64,000 nucleotides of DNA from CAIJMU01 sp035530275 (GTDB taxonomy: Bacteria; Spirochaetota; Spirochaetia; Treponematales; Rectinemataceae): contig DATKVC010000023.1 of assembly GCA_035530275.1 (NCBI GenBank), positions 25,414-89,413 of the forward strand, read 5' to 3'. This document shows positions 1 to 8,141 of the stretch, piece by piece. The position numbers and the translations under genes were made by a program. The notes beneath the pieces were generated by a model, which was not told where the DNA came from, made no database searches, and saw nothing but the letters and a program-made list of their open reading frames with translations. Position 1 is the stretch's first letter. The number at the start of each line of letters is the position of its first letter.

Positions 1-1139
1 CATCCCCTTAATACCAGCTATAAAGACTTGTTGTTCCATCTTCCCCGAATACTCTCCCACCAATCCCCTGAGATAGCTCAACCGACTCTTGGCAGTGGAT
101 GCGCGAATGTCGATTTGCACCATCGCAAAGTCGAGGTCGTCGCCGACGAATTCCTGGACGGGCATAAAACGCGGCAGAAATCCGATCATTTCGAGCTCCT
201 CTTCAAGATCCCGAACCTGCGAGGAAAGAGTCGCGAAGTACGCCTTGAGCTTTTCCTCGGGGAGGACTTTCCCGGCGGCCGACTCGCTGGCGATCCACTC
301 CATCTCCAACCGTAGGATCGTGTGAATATCGCCGGCCTCATAGGCCATGGTGAGATCCTTCATGCTCCGCTCCTTGATTTCGCGCAGGGTGGGGTCGGGC
401 TCGCTGTCGGGGTGGAGGACCTTCACAAGGGAAAGATAGAGGGAACGGAGGCCTTTTTCGCCTGCTCTTCGGCCTGCTCCAACAGCGCCTCGGAAATAGC
501 CTCGGGCCCCTTGGCCAGGGTTTCCTCGTCGATCTCGATTCCGAAGCCCTCGAAAAAGGCCTCACGGAGCCCGTCGACTGCCTCCTGTTTCTGCGCCTCG
601 AGTTCCTCGTCAAAACTCGTCTCGCTCCATCGCGAGAAAAGCGCCTGGCCCTCCTCATGAGCCTCCACCGTATTGAAGGCCTCGCCCAGGAGACCGACTA
701 TGGCTTCGCCGACCGCCTCTTTCTGCCTGACGCCCAACTTAAAGCCACCTGCCTTCTCGTCGATGGCGAAGGCCAGCCGAATCTGGGTGTTGGCGATTTC
801 CGGCAGGACGGGCGCGTATTCCTTGGCCCGGTAGGCGAGAACCTCGTCGCCCCGCGCCGTCTCCTCGACGATCGACGCGCGAAGCGTCTCGATCCTGCGG
901 ACAAGATTGTTGAATTTTCGCTGGAGCGGCGACAGCTCTTCACCAGCGGACGCCGCCTGCCTCACCATCACCCTGGACGCGGTCGAAGGCGAGGGGTCGA
1001 GGGGTCGAGGGGTCGAGGGGTCGAGGGGTCGAGGGGTCGAGGGGAAGATCGTCGAAAAGGTCTCGCTGGATCGGGATAGATACTTTCGCGGGATCGGATT
1101 CCATTGGCCGAATATTACAGTCGAGAAAAAGATGGGCAA
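1..1139 (-). pseudogene. J-domain protein, 3' end beyond window, frame interrupted
   Basis: Reading the minus strand, an open frame runs from about 1139 to 423 and contains a helical segment starting LSPLQRKFNN. That frame stops at 423. The next frame over continues without a stop to the window edge and encodes LRSLYLSLVKVLHPD, with the HPD signature of a J domain at 406-414, then a helix ending ILRLEMEW. The two parts join at a run of five A residues (454-458 on the plus strand) by a -1 shift. This fits a one-base deletion, an assembly error or a slippery site. J-domain proteins stimulate Hsp70 ATPase in the cytoplasm. The start is uncertain: the N-terminal region contains an 8-bp tandem repeat that can join any of three upstream frames. 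One upstream frame (ATG at 1104) reads MESDPAKVSIPIQRDLFDDL and looks more protein-like than the frame now in register. Confidence 0.6.
991..1044. repeat. octanucleotide tandem repeat (gaggggtc), about 6.75 copies
   Basis: Six perfect copies of gaggggtc plus a partial seventh lie inside the 5' part of the J-domain gene. Three copies encode the octapeptide DPSTPRPL on the minus strand, and all three frames through the repeat are open. Because the unit is not a multiple of three, each gain or loss changes which upstream frame is joined to the conserved downstream frame. One added copy, or two lost copies, would put the ATG at 1104 in register. Confidence 0.9.
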
Positions 1140-1160
1140 GCGGAGCCAAGGGTCGAGGCG

Positions 1161-1517
1161 CTATACGACGTCTAGCGGCCAGCCTGAGCATAGTTCAACC
1201 AAGGCTCTTCCAAACGCCGCCCGGTCTTGCTCGGCCAGTCGGCCTCGCCACCCAACGATCAAAGCCTCATCGAGGGTGAAGACCTTCCAACGGATGATCG
1301 AAGGCTTTTTCAGTCCGGCAGCCCTCCAGTCTCCCATGACATGATCATTTCCCCATCGGCTCCTTTCGGCGCTGGTGATCATGGTCAGGATGCAAGCCCC
1401 CGTCTTCCGTTGGTACTCGGGGCCTGAAAGGACAAGCGCTGGACGCAACTTGGTTTTCGTCGCTTCGATGAAAGGGAAAGGGACATCGACAAGGTCGCCT
1501 GCTTCATAGGTCGTCAT
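1161..1517 (-). CDS. PemK/MazF-family toxin endoribonuclease
   Basis: 118 residues. The N-terminal GDLVDVPFPF, the KLRPALVLSG segment and a later LTMITSAERSRWGNDHV stretch match the PemK/MazF beta-barrel family, whose members cut mRNA in the cytoplasm. Length is normal for the family. The start overlaps the end of the upstream AbrB-type antitoxin gene by 14 nt, the usual coupled antitoxin-toxin order. Cleavage specificity cannot be predicted. Confidence 0.85.
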   Translation of the reverse strand: MTTYEAGDLVDVPFPFIEATKTKLRPALVLSGPEYQRKTGACILTMITSAERSRWGNDHVMGDWRAAGLKKPSIIRWKVFTLDEALIVGWRGRLAEQDRAAFGRALVELCSGWPLDVV

Positions 1518-1722
1518 CGAGTGTATCTTCCCATTCGCTCAGGGTCGTCGAAAGCCCTGCTGCCCACACGCTATCGACCTTGGGGCGCTTCCTGAGAATG
1601 ATGGCGCCATCCTTTTCCTCAAACAGGACGGGATCGCCTTGATGAAGCCCGAGGGATTGGCGGACCGACTGGGGAAGAGTGATCTGGCCCTTGCTCGAGA
1701 CAATGGCAATGATTGGAGACAT
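1504..1722 (-). CDS. AbrB/MazE-type antitoxin
   Basis: 72 residues. The N-terminal half (IVSSKGQITLPQSVRQSLGL...GDPVLFEEKDG) is a swapped-hairpin AbrB/SpoVT DNA-binding domain. The acidic C-terminus (SEWEDTLDDDL) is the likely toxin-neutralising tail. It lies immediately upstream of, and overlaps, the MazF-like toxin, and probably represses their shared promoter. A good ribosome binding site (aaggaggt) precedes the ATG. Confidence 0.85.
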   Translation of the reverse strand: MSPIIAIVSSKGQITLPQSVRQSLGLHQGDPVLFEEKDGAIILRKRPKVDSVWAAGLSTTLSEWEDTLDDDL

Positions 1723-1742
1723 TTACTTACCTCCTTACCGTA

Positions 1743-1771
1743 AGAATGGCCAATATTGAGCGGTGGGTCAA
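1743..1771 (-). promoter_or_regulatory. possible mazEF-like promoter
   Basis: On the minus strand TTGACC (1766-1771) is separated by 17 nt from CATTCT (1743-1748), upstream of the antitoxin ATG. The -35 is good but the -10 is poor. A near-palindrome (cttacggtaag) lies just downstream and could be the autoregulatory operator. Confidence 0.3.
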
Positions 1772-1917
1772 GGATGGATGCCCCTCGCTGGGGCCTGATC
1801 GAAGGGGGGCTGGGTTTGGCATTTCTCTCGTTTCAGAGGCATGCGGGTGCGCCGTGCCATGCGGAGCCCAAGGAGCGTGCGCGAAACCAAGGCCTGAATA
1901 GCAAGCCCTTGGGCTCC

Positions 1918-2211
1918 TCACAGCGGCACGAGATCGCACTCGACCGCGCGGCGAAACTCGGATGACGCGGTGGCCCACTCAAGGATATCGACGCGGAAAC
2001 CGAGGTCGGAGTACGAAAAAGCCTCCCGAAGCTCGGCCCGCTTAAGGGGTTCGAGCGGCTGCTCCGCCATGATCGCAAGATCGAGATCGCTGAAGCGCCG
2101 TGCCCCTCCCTTGGCGCGCGACCCAAAAAACCGCACATCTACCGGGCCGAGATGGCTAACGAGAATCTCACGCACCGACCAGCTCTCGGCCTCCGACAGG
2201 ATGATACTCAT
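1918..2211 (-). CDS. MNT-family nucleotidyltransferase (MntA-like antitoxin)
   Basis: 97 residues. The minimal nucleotidyltransferase signature is intact: FFGSRAKGGARRFSDLDLAI gives GSxAxG and the paired metal-binding Asp residues, with a third Asp in FRVDILEW. In MntA-HepT systems this enzyme AMPylates and silences the HEPN RNase. Its start overlaps the stop of the upstream HEPN gene (ATGA). Since that partner is degenerate here, the enzyme may be an orphan. Confidence 0.85.
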   Translation of the reverse strand: MSIILSEAESWSVREILVSHLGPVDVRFFGSRAKGGARRFSDLDLAIMAEQPLEPLKRAELREAFSYSDLGFRVDILEWATASSEFRRAVECDLVPL

Positions 2212-2428
2212 GAGCGGGCCTCGAGGCGCCCGAGCAGATCGCCGGCGGAATCCACAAAGCTCAAGGCCGCCCGATAAACTTCGGCGGCCCAGTCCGAGTC
2301 ATAGATGAAGTCTAAGCGCTGAATCGCCGCGTCTCGGAGCTCCCGTCCAGCAGCGCGGCCTCGGCGCGGGCAATGCCGCGCGCAAGGGAGGAGAGTGCCT
2401 TCCGGAACGAACCGAGGTCGATTTGCAT
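2208..2428 (-). pseudogene. degenerate HEPN (HepT-like) toxin gene
   Basis: An ATG at 2428 opens MQIDLGSFRKALSSLARGIA, a typical start of the HI0074-like HEPN family, but the frame breaks near 2340. The other frame continues RDAAIQRLDFIYDSDWAAEV to the stop at 2208. Two lesions are visible. One base is missing near cgggagctc, and the centre of the protein, which in this family carries the RNase motif (Rx4-6H), is missing between IQRLDFIYD and the C-terminal helix WAAEVYRAALSFVD. The product should be inactive as an RNase. Confidence 0.7.
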
Positions 2429-2975
2429 GCCTCAATACTACCAGAGTGGGGACGGGGAGCAAAGAGCGGGCGGGCGACGGGATGGGGGCCTGCATAGTGA
2501 AACCCTCACGGAAGTGATGAATCTTAAAAACCCGCCACGAGTTTCCTCGGGCGGGTTGATCGATCAGTTTCTTACGAGTTTTGCAGCCCGACCGGTGGCC
2601 CCATAGTTCGGGAGGAACAGAGTGGAGAGCGAGAGAAAGTCTCTCGACGCCCTCCACTGAGCGCCTGCTCATGGTAGCCCCCGGGGAGGCGAGGGTCAGA
2701 CCCCACGAATTCAAATCATGGCGTCTGCACTCCAGTCCAAATATCTCCATCAACTACAGCAAGGCAGATGCTTATGGCCAGGAAAAGATGATGGCATCCC
2801 GCAAGGATGGCTCCTCTCGACGGCCGCGACTCCAACTTTTTTTCAACAGCCCTCGACCTGTTCCCCGCTACGCATTTGCCTAGTCCCCCTCTCCACTCTT
2901 GCCAATTGCGACCCAGACCTTCCTGCCCGATCCTGGAGGCGGACCGCGCGTCTAGCGGCGGCCGAAGGAGTAAGG
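2429..2975. other. 547-bp gap without a supported gene
   Basis: No open frame here has convincing protein character; the long minus frame running through it is compositionally poor until it enters the HEPN remnant. The stretch holds an intrinsic-terminator-like hairpin facing the minus strand (about 2524-2558) and several GC-rich inverted repeats. A short untranslated transcript read on the minus strand is possible but not demonstrated. Confidence 0.5.
2524..2558 (-). terminator. intrinsic terminator-like hairpin, minus strand
   Basis: On the minus strand aacccgcc pairs with ggcgggtt across a 13-nt loop and is followed by a T run (ggcgggtttttaag). The nearest annotated upstream gene on this strand is far away, so if it acts it must end a transcript starting inside 2560-2975. 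Confidence 0.55.
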
Positions 2976-4292
2976 ATGAAGAAACTATTTGCGGCATTGG
3001 TACTGGCGAGCGTCCTGGTCGGTTCCGGGTTTTCCGAGACAGCCAAGAGCGACGCCGTGCTGTCGTATCTCAGGAGCCCCGCGCTCTTCGTCTCGATCAA
3101 CATGGTCGAAATCAGGTTTGATGGCAAGGATTTGCTCGCGGACGCGGCGACCAAGACAATCGCCGACGCCCTAGCCAACGGCGCCGATATCAACGCCGTC
3201 GACAAGGATGGCAAGAGCGCCCTCTGGATTCTCATCAACATGGCCCTGCCGCAATCCATCCTGCCCGGTTTCGTCATGACGCCCAGCCCCGATGCCCGTC
3301 GCGACGAATTCATTGCCCGCAACGCCACGATGCTCATCGACAAGGGCATCAAGCTCGATCTCGTCGACAAGGCGACCAAATCGAGCGCCTTGATCCTCGC
3401 CATCAAGGCGGGATTCAACGACCTCGCTCTCAAGATGATCGACAAGGGTGCCGACATTTCCCTCGCAGACAAGGACGGGCAGAACGCCCTCAGGATGGCC
3501 TGCGTCTACGATACGAGCGGAGACGTCGTTTCAAGCCTTCTCAATAAAGGCGCCAAGGCCGCCGAAGCCTATGCGGGCCCCCTGTTCGGTTATAAGGGTT
3601 GGACCGCTCTTCACTACGCGGCCGCCGCCACCAATCTCGCCGCGGTCACGATCCTCGTCCAGAGCGGAGCGGACGTCGCCGCCCTCGATGGCTCTAAGAT
3701 GAGCGTCCTCGCCAGGGCCGTATCGGGAACGGCCAACAGCGGCGATGCCTATGAAATCGCGGAGTATCTTTTGTTCAATGGCGCCTCGATCGACGCGAAC
3801 GGCGTAAACAGCGCGGCCTCGATGCAGCAGTCGGCGCTAAAAGCCAACAATTACGCTTGTCTCTGGCTCCTGTCTCCCAAGGGGATGGCGAGCGTAAACG
3901 CCTTTCTCAAATTCCGTTCGGTGCCGACCATTACGGCAGACGATGTCGACAACTCCATCGCCAAGCCCGACGACAAGACGATGAAGTATCTCGTCGCCCG
4001 AGCCATCGTCAAGGCTGGAACCTTCTCCGGCAAGGAAGTTAAGGATTTCCGGGTCAAGGACCTCGCCGTCGTCAAGGAGGGCAAGAATGGCGCTGTGCGG
4101 GTCAACCTTACCGCCTACGCCCTCTATGTCAAGGTCGTAAGGGGCAGCGAGACGACCAAGGATTCCTCAGGCAAGGACATCGATATCCCCTACTACTATC
4201 GAGTGTACAGCGTTTCCGCGGTAACTGGACACAATTACGAGTTCCGCACCTTAAAGGACGACTTTGACGAGTGGTACGCCACGAGCATGTAA
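2976..4292 (+). CDS. exported ankyrin-repeat protein
   Basis: 438 residues from the ATG at 2976, chosen because aaggag lies 5 nt upstream and the product begins with a signal peptide (MKKLFAALVLASVLVGSGFS). A longer open frame upstream lacks protein-like character. Residues about 45-320 form ankyrin repeats, with recurring ADINAVDKDGKSALW, GADISLADKDGQNALRMA and GWTALHYAAAATNLAAVTILVQSGADV. The C-terminal ~120 residues are a non-repeat domain I do not recognise. Ankyrin repeats bind proteins; location is probably periplasmic. It stands alone before a convergent signalling cluster. Confidence 0.85.
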   Translation: MKKLFAALVLASVLVGSGFSETAKSDAVLSYLRSPALFVSINMVEIRFDGKDLLADAATKTIADALANGADINAVDKDGKSALWILINMALPQSILPGFVMTPSPDARRDEFIARNATMLIDKGIKLDLVDKATKSSALILAIKAGFNDLALKMIDKGADISLADKDGQNALRMACVYDTSGDVVSSLLNKGAKAAEAYAGPLFGYKGWTALHYAAAATNLAAVTILVQSGADVAALDGSKMSVLARAVSGTANSGDAYEIAEYLLFNGASIDANGVNSAASMQQSALKANNYACLWLLSPKGMASVNAFLKFRSVPTITADDVDNSIAKPDDKTMKYLVARAIVKAGTFSGKEVKDFRVKDLAVVKEGKNGAVRVNLTAYALYVKVVRGSETTKDSSGKDIDIPYYYRVYSVSAVTGHNYEFRTLKDDFDEWYATSM

Positions 4293-4302
4293 GGCATGAT
4301 GG

Positions 4303-4334
4303 CAGGTGCCGGGGTCTTTGGGCTCCGGCACCTG
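4303..4334. terminator. stem-loop between convergent genes
   Basis: caggtgccgg pairs with ccggcacctg over a 12-nt loop, 10 nt after the ankyrin gene stop. There is no T run on either strand, so it is a weak or factor-dependent terminator at best. Confidence 0.4.
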
Positions 4335-4464
4335 TCGCTTCGCCTTCTGTCGCTTCGGCCCGGGGGCGCCACCGAGATGGCGATACTCCCGCCTGGCAAC
4401 GCGCGCCTCTGCCCTCTCACCCATTGAGCCCTCCGACCCGATTAGAACCTTCTACCCCGCAGCA

Positions 4465-6486
4465 TCAGGAATCTCCCCCGTGCAGTGGCATTCTCAGCTC
4501 AACCGTCGTGCCCCCCTCGTCGCTCATGATCTTGAAATGCCCGCCGACGGCCTTCATGAGGGTTCGGGCCGAAAACAGTCCCAGGCCATGCCCCTCGAGC
4601 TTCGTGGTCCTCCCGCGCGCGATGACGCGACAAGAGGCGCATTCATCCCTGCCGCAGGTTTTGCAGGAGTCGATTCCGACGCCATTGTCCGAAACGCGAA
4701 TCGACGTCTCATGGCCGACGACGGCGAGAGAGATGAGCACCCGGCCACCCTCCGATCCAGCCATCGCCTCTTGCGCGTTGTCGATCAGGGCCTCGATCAC
4801 GCGGGCAAGCTCCAAGGGTGAGACGAGCACGGGAAGGGGCTCCTGAGCCCTCACGAGCTCGAGCGGAAGGGCGCCAGGTTGAAAGCGACGCATGGCGACG
4901 ATTCCCGAAAGCAGATTGTTGAACTCCACAGGCAACCGTAGCTCCGAACCCGCTTCCCCTCCCTTGAGGAGGGTCATGATGCCGCGGGCGGTCGAGGCGA
5001 CCTCGTCGATGGTCTTCAGCTGTAAGCCGATCAATTCCTTGCGTCGGAGCTCGTCCGTCTCGTTGGCGATGAGAAAGCCATAATTGCCGGCAAGCTCCGC
5101 GAGACCCTTCATGCCATGGCCGAATTCCTCGGCCTTGCGGCCGATTTCGCCAAAGCGCCGCTCCGCCGCAAGCCTGGCGACGAGGCGCCTTCGCTCTTGG
5201 GCGTCGCGCTGGATCGAAAGAGAGACCAGCAGCGCCCCCGAGGCGATGAGCGAGGCGAGGATGTCACCGAGGGGCAAGAGGATTCCCGACGCGAAAAGCG
5301 CCACGCCGCCGATGAAGGCCCCCGCGAGGGGCAGGAGGTAGAGCGCCATCGCGATCGATGTCCGCCTGCCCATTCCCGCCGGAAGAAGAAGCAAGGCCAG
5401 GGCGAGGGCGAAGAGGATCACCTCACCCGGATTCGCCGATCGCGGGGCGGTGCCGCGCAGAGCGGCGTCGAGCCAGCTTGAGAGCACCAGGGAACGTGGC
5501 GCTTGGGCGTCGTAAGGCAGGGCCCCGAGCAAGCCGCTCCCCGGCACCAGCTCGGAGAAGATCACCACCGATCCCTCGAATTCCCGCCTCAGGAGCCCGA
5601 GACCTTCCCGCCCCGCCTCCCCCGCCTCGACGAGGCGAAAGGCCTCATAATGGGCGAAGGAATGGCGCCAGGAGCCATAAAAGGGAATGATCGCCGTACC
5701 GTCCTTTTCGATTGGAAGTACTAGGTCCTTCGTTTCCCCCGACAAGAGCCGCGCGCCGCCGAGCTCGATCCTGCCCGACGCGAAGTCGACCATAACCTCG
5801 CCCGAATCGACGCCGACCACCTTCAGGAGGGCGGCCAGGGCGATGCCGGGAAATAAGCGATCGCCGACCCTAACGACGAGCGGAACCCTGCGGAGGACTC
5901 CGTCGCCGTCGGGTGCGCTGTTCATGATCCCGAACCCGACTCCGGCCGCGAGGAGCCCCGCGAAGGGGGGCACGAAGGCATCGAAGCCCGTGGGAGAGCC
6001 CCTCCCCGCCGACTTGAGGGTGGCGAAATGCCTAGAGCCCTGCCCAAGAGCGAGTGACTCGACCTCTCGCGCGTTCGCGATGGGCGAGGCTCCGACGATG
6101 ACCCCCGGCCACGCCGCCGCCGCCAGCTTGCCGCCCCATGCCCCGCCCGGTTCGGGCAGGGCCAGGTCCATCACGATGGCGCGGGCGCCAGCCGCGCGAA
6201 CGACGGCGAGTATCCTCGCGAGGCTTTCTCGCGTCGGCTTCATCTCGTGAAAGTAGCGCGCGGACAGCTCCGAGTAATCGAGATGGACGATGAAGGGCGA
6301 TGGCCTTTCCCGCAAGCCCGTCGCAACAAGAACTGAACCGAGAAAATCCGACAGGCGGCCGTCGATGCCGAGGACGTTAGGCGATAGCCCGCGCAATAGC
6401 GAAAATAGAATGAGAAGAGCCGCGGTAGGAAGGAAGGCCCGGAATACCCGCTCAGTGGTGGAGCTCGAACTCACCGACGTACTCAC
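4465..6486 (-). CDS. CHASE2-domain sensor histidine kinase with a Cys4 insertion
   Basis: 673 residues. After an N-terminal membrane segment, residues ~45-345 resemble an extracytoplasmic CHASE2 sensor (FIVHLDYSELSARYFHEMKPTR..., MDLALPEPGG). A cluster of hydrophobic segments follows (~355-425), then a dimerisation region with the candidate phospho-His in FGHGMKGLAE. The C-terminal HATPase has an N box (ALIDNAQEAM), G1 (DNGVGID) and G2 (GHGLGLFSA). Between G1 and G2 is CKTCGRDECASC (Cys 608, 611, 616, 619), which suggests bound metal or redox control. The gene overlaps the upstream DUF4384 gene by 35 nt. The NarL-type regulator at 9870 is a plausible but unproven partner. Confidence 0.85.
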   Translation of the reverse strand: MSTSVSSSSTTERVFRAFLPTAALLILFSLLRGLSPNVLGIDGRLSDFLGSVLVATGLRERPSPFIVHLDYSELSARYFHEMKPTRESLARILAVVRAAGARAIVMDLALPEPGGAWGGKLAAAAWPGVIVGASPIANAREVESLALGQGSRHFATLKSAGRGSPTGFDAFVPPFAGLLAAGVGFGIMNSAPDGDGVLRRVPLVVRVGDRLFPGIALAALLKVVGVDSGEVMVDFASGRIELGGARLLSGETKDLVLPIEKDGTAIIPFYGSWRHSFAHYEAFRLVEAGEAGREGLGLLRREFEGSVVIFSELVPGSGLLGALPYDAQAPRSLVLSSWLDAALRGTAPRSANPGEVILFALALALLLLPAGMGRRTSIAMALYLLPLAGAFIGGVALFASGILLPLGDILASLIASGALLVSLSIQRDAQERRRLVARLAAERRFGEIGRKAEEFGHGMKGLAELAGNYGFLIANETDELRRKELIGLQLKTIDEVASTARGIMTLLKGGEAGSELRLPVEFNNLLSGIVAMRRFQPGALPLELVRAQEPLPVLVSPLELARVIEALIDNAQEAMAGSEGGRVLISLAVVGHETSIRVSDNGVGIDSCKTCGRDECASCRVIARGRTTKLEGHGLGLFSARTLMKAVGGHFKIMSDEGGTTVELRMPLHGGDS

Positions 6487-7072
6487 CTTCGGCGGAAACC
6501 CGCATCGCGAGATCGTCCGATACGGCGCCGCCGGAGCGGATGGGACCGAGGAGAGAGATCGGCGCGACCGAAGGCGCGCGGAGCGAAGAACTTGCCTGGG
6601 TCATGCGTCTCAGCGCCTCAAGGACCCTAAGGCGCGAGGCGGTTCCCGGCGAGGATTCATTCGCCCTGAGAGCCCCGACGAGACTGGGATTTTCGCGAGC
6701 GGTAGCCAGCACGAAGAAACGCTCGTCGCCGGGAGACCTGTCGAGGGCGAACCATGAATCGTCGTTCGGAAAAGACGGATGGAGTTCGGCTCGACCCACC
6801 GCCTTCCCCAATTCGTCGGGGGCCGGATACAGGAGCTTGAGCCCAAGGCCAGCCTCGTCGACGATGATATAGTAGTAGGCGGGGTCGCGCGGATGGAGGA
6901 CCAGGCGAAACTTATCGCTTCCCCCACGATAGGGGCCAGGCAGGTCTAGAACCGAAGACACGACGCCATCTCGGCGCACCAAAAAGGAAAGATCGAATTC
7001 TACATTGTTTTCGGCCACAAGGGGAGACGCAAGAAAAATGAGCAGGATGATCGCCATTTTAAATGCCCGCAT
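6452..7072 (-). CDS. exported DUF4384-type protein
   Basis: 206 residues with a signal peptide (MAIILLIFLASPLVAE after a short basic start; the second Met is an alternative start). The central part (FRLVLHPRDPAYYYIIVDEAGLGLKLLYPAP) is characteristic of DUF4384 modules, beta-rich domains often found beside caspase-like peptidases and bacterial kinases. Function is unknown. It is the first gene of a two-gene unit with the CHASE2 kinase and is transcribed divergently, 40 bp away, from the FGE-fold gene, so the two may share control. Confidence 0.7.
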   Translation of the reverse strand: MRAFKMAIILLIFLASPLVAENNVEFDLSFLVRRDGVVSSVLDLPGPYRGGSDKFRLVLHPRDPAYYYIIVDEAGLGLKLLYPAPDELGKAVGRAELHPSFPNDDSWFALDRSPGDERFFVLATARENPSLVGALRANESSPGTASRLRVLEALRRMTQASSSLRAPSVAPISLLGPIRSGGAVSDDLAMRVSAEGEYVGEFELHH

Positions 7073-7112
7073 TGCCGAAGACTACCATGGCCTTATCGAA
7101 GCATCAAGAAAA

Positions 7113-8141
7113 ATGAAAATCGCCCTGATTGCCGTCCTTTTCGCGTCGGCCCTGACCTCCGCGGCCGAGGGCGGAAAGCCCGCGATACCCCCACCCGAAT
7201 TGGTATTCGTCAGGGGAGGCGTCTTCACGATGGGCTCCAAGACGGGAACCAACGAGGAAGAGCCGGAGCGAAAGGTAGCCTTGCGGAATTTCCTTATCGC
7301 CGCAAAAACCGTTTCGCGGGGAGACTTCCTCCGCTTCGCCTCGGCTACGGGCTACGTTACGAGCGCCGAGCGCGAAGACGGTGGCTACGGACTCAATCCC
7401 GTGGGCAACTATGGCTACTTCCTCGACCTCGATGTCAGGCATCCCGGCTTTCCCCAGTCCGATGAAGACCCCGCGGTCGAGCTGAGCTGGTACGACGCCA
7501 TCGCCTACTGCGACTGGCTTTCCATGCGCGAGGGACTCAGGCCCCGCTACGCCATCAAGGGGCGCACCGATCTCGCGGCCCTGAGCGGAGGCTGGAACCT
7601 CTCGAATTCGACCCTGGTGAGCATCGATGCCGAGGCCGACGGATATCGCTTGCCCACCGAGGCTGAATGGGAATACGCGGCCGCGGGGGGCCAGAGGGCC
7701 TGGAAGGATCACGATCGCTATGACTACGCGTGGGAACCGGGCCCAATATCGGCTAACGTCCTCGACGAGTCCTTCCACCGTCTCTTTCCGGACGCGATCG
7801 TGATAGCCGGCCTTGACGACGGATGGCCCTGGACCTCTCCGGCCGGCTCCTTTCGCCCCAACATCCTGGGGCTTTACGACATGGCGGGCAATGTCTGGCA
7901 ATGGTGCGAAGATTCCTGGGACGCGAAAACGCGCGATGGCACGGCTTCAGCCGGGCCCGGTGGACGCCGCGTCATCAAGGGAGGTTCGTGGAAGGACCTA
8001 CTCTCGGCGCTCACGTTGACGACGAGGGCGATGCACCCGGCCAAGGATCGTAGCTCGATAATAGGGTTCCGCCTCGCCCGCGATGCGTCGGAGGGGGCCG
8101 GCTCCTCGGGCCCTACTTCCCTGGGCTCCGGGCAACCCTAA
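7113..8141 (+). CDS. exported FGE-sulfatase-fold (SUMF1/CLec) protein
   Basis: 342 residues from the ATG at 7113, where a signal peptide begins (MKIALIAVLFASALTSAAE). The body is an FGE-sulfatase domain: FTMGSKTGTNEEEPERKV, VELSWYDAIAYCDWLS, GYRLPTEAEWEYAA, GLYDMAGNVWQWCEDSW and a C-terminal GFRLARD. The paired catalytic cysteines of true formylglycine-generating enzymes are absent from the IKGGSWKDLLSALTLTT segment. It is therefore more likely a binding or structural module than an oxidase. Its 3' end overlaps the convergent caspase-FGE gene by 29 bp. Confidence 0.8.
   Translation: MKIALIAVLFASALTSAAEGGKPAIPPPELVFVRGGVFTMGSKTGTNEEEPERKVALRNFLIAAKTVSRGDFLRFASATGYVTSAEREDGGYGLNPVGNYGYFLDLDVRHPGFPQSDEDPAVELSWYDAIAYCDWLSMREGLRPRYAIKGRTDLAALSGGWNLSNSTLVSIDAEADGYRLPTEAEWEYAAAGGQRAWKDHDRYDYAWEPGPISANVLDESFHRLFPDAIVIAGLDDGWPWTSPAGSFRPNILGLYDMAGNVWQWCEDSWDAKTRDGTASAGPGGRRVIKGGSWKDLLSALTLTTRAMHPAKDRSSIIGFRLARDASEGAGSSGPTSLGSGQP

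Noticed and set aside
2560..2760. tRNA, tmRNA or SRP RNA candidate in the gap before the ankyrin gene
   Set aside because: An anticodon-arm-like stem can be drawn on the minus strand, but the T-loop and acceptor do not fit, and neither the tmRNA ends nor the SRP domain IV consensus are present.
2718..2975. Longer N-terminus of the ankyrin protein
   Set aside because: The extra ~86 residues lack protein character and would bury the clear signal peptide and ribosome binding site at 2976.
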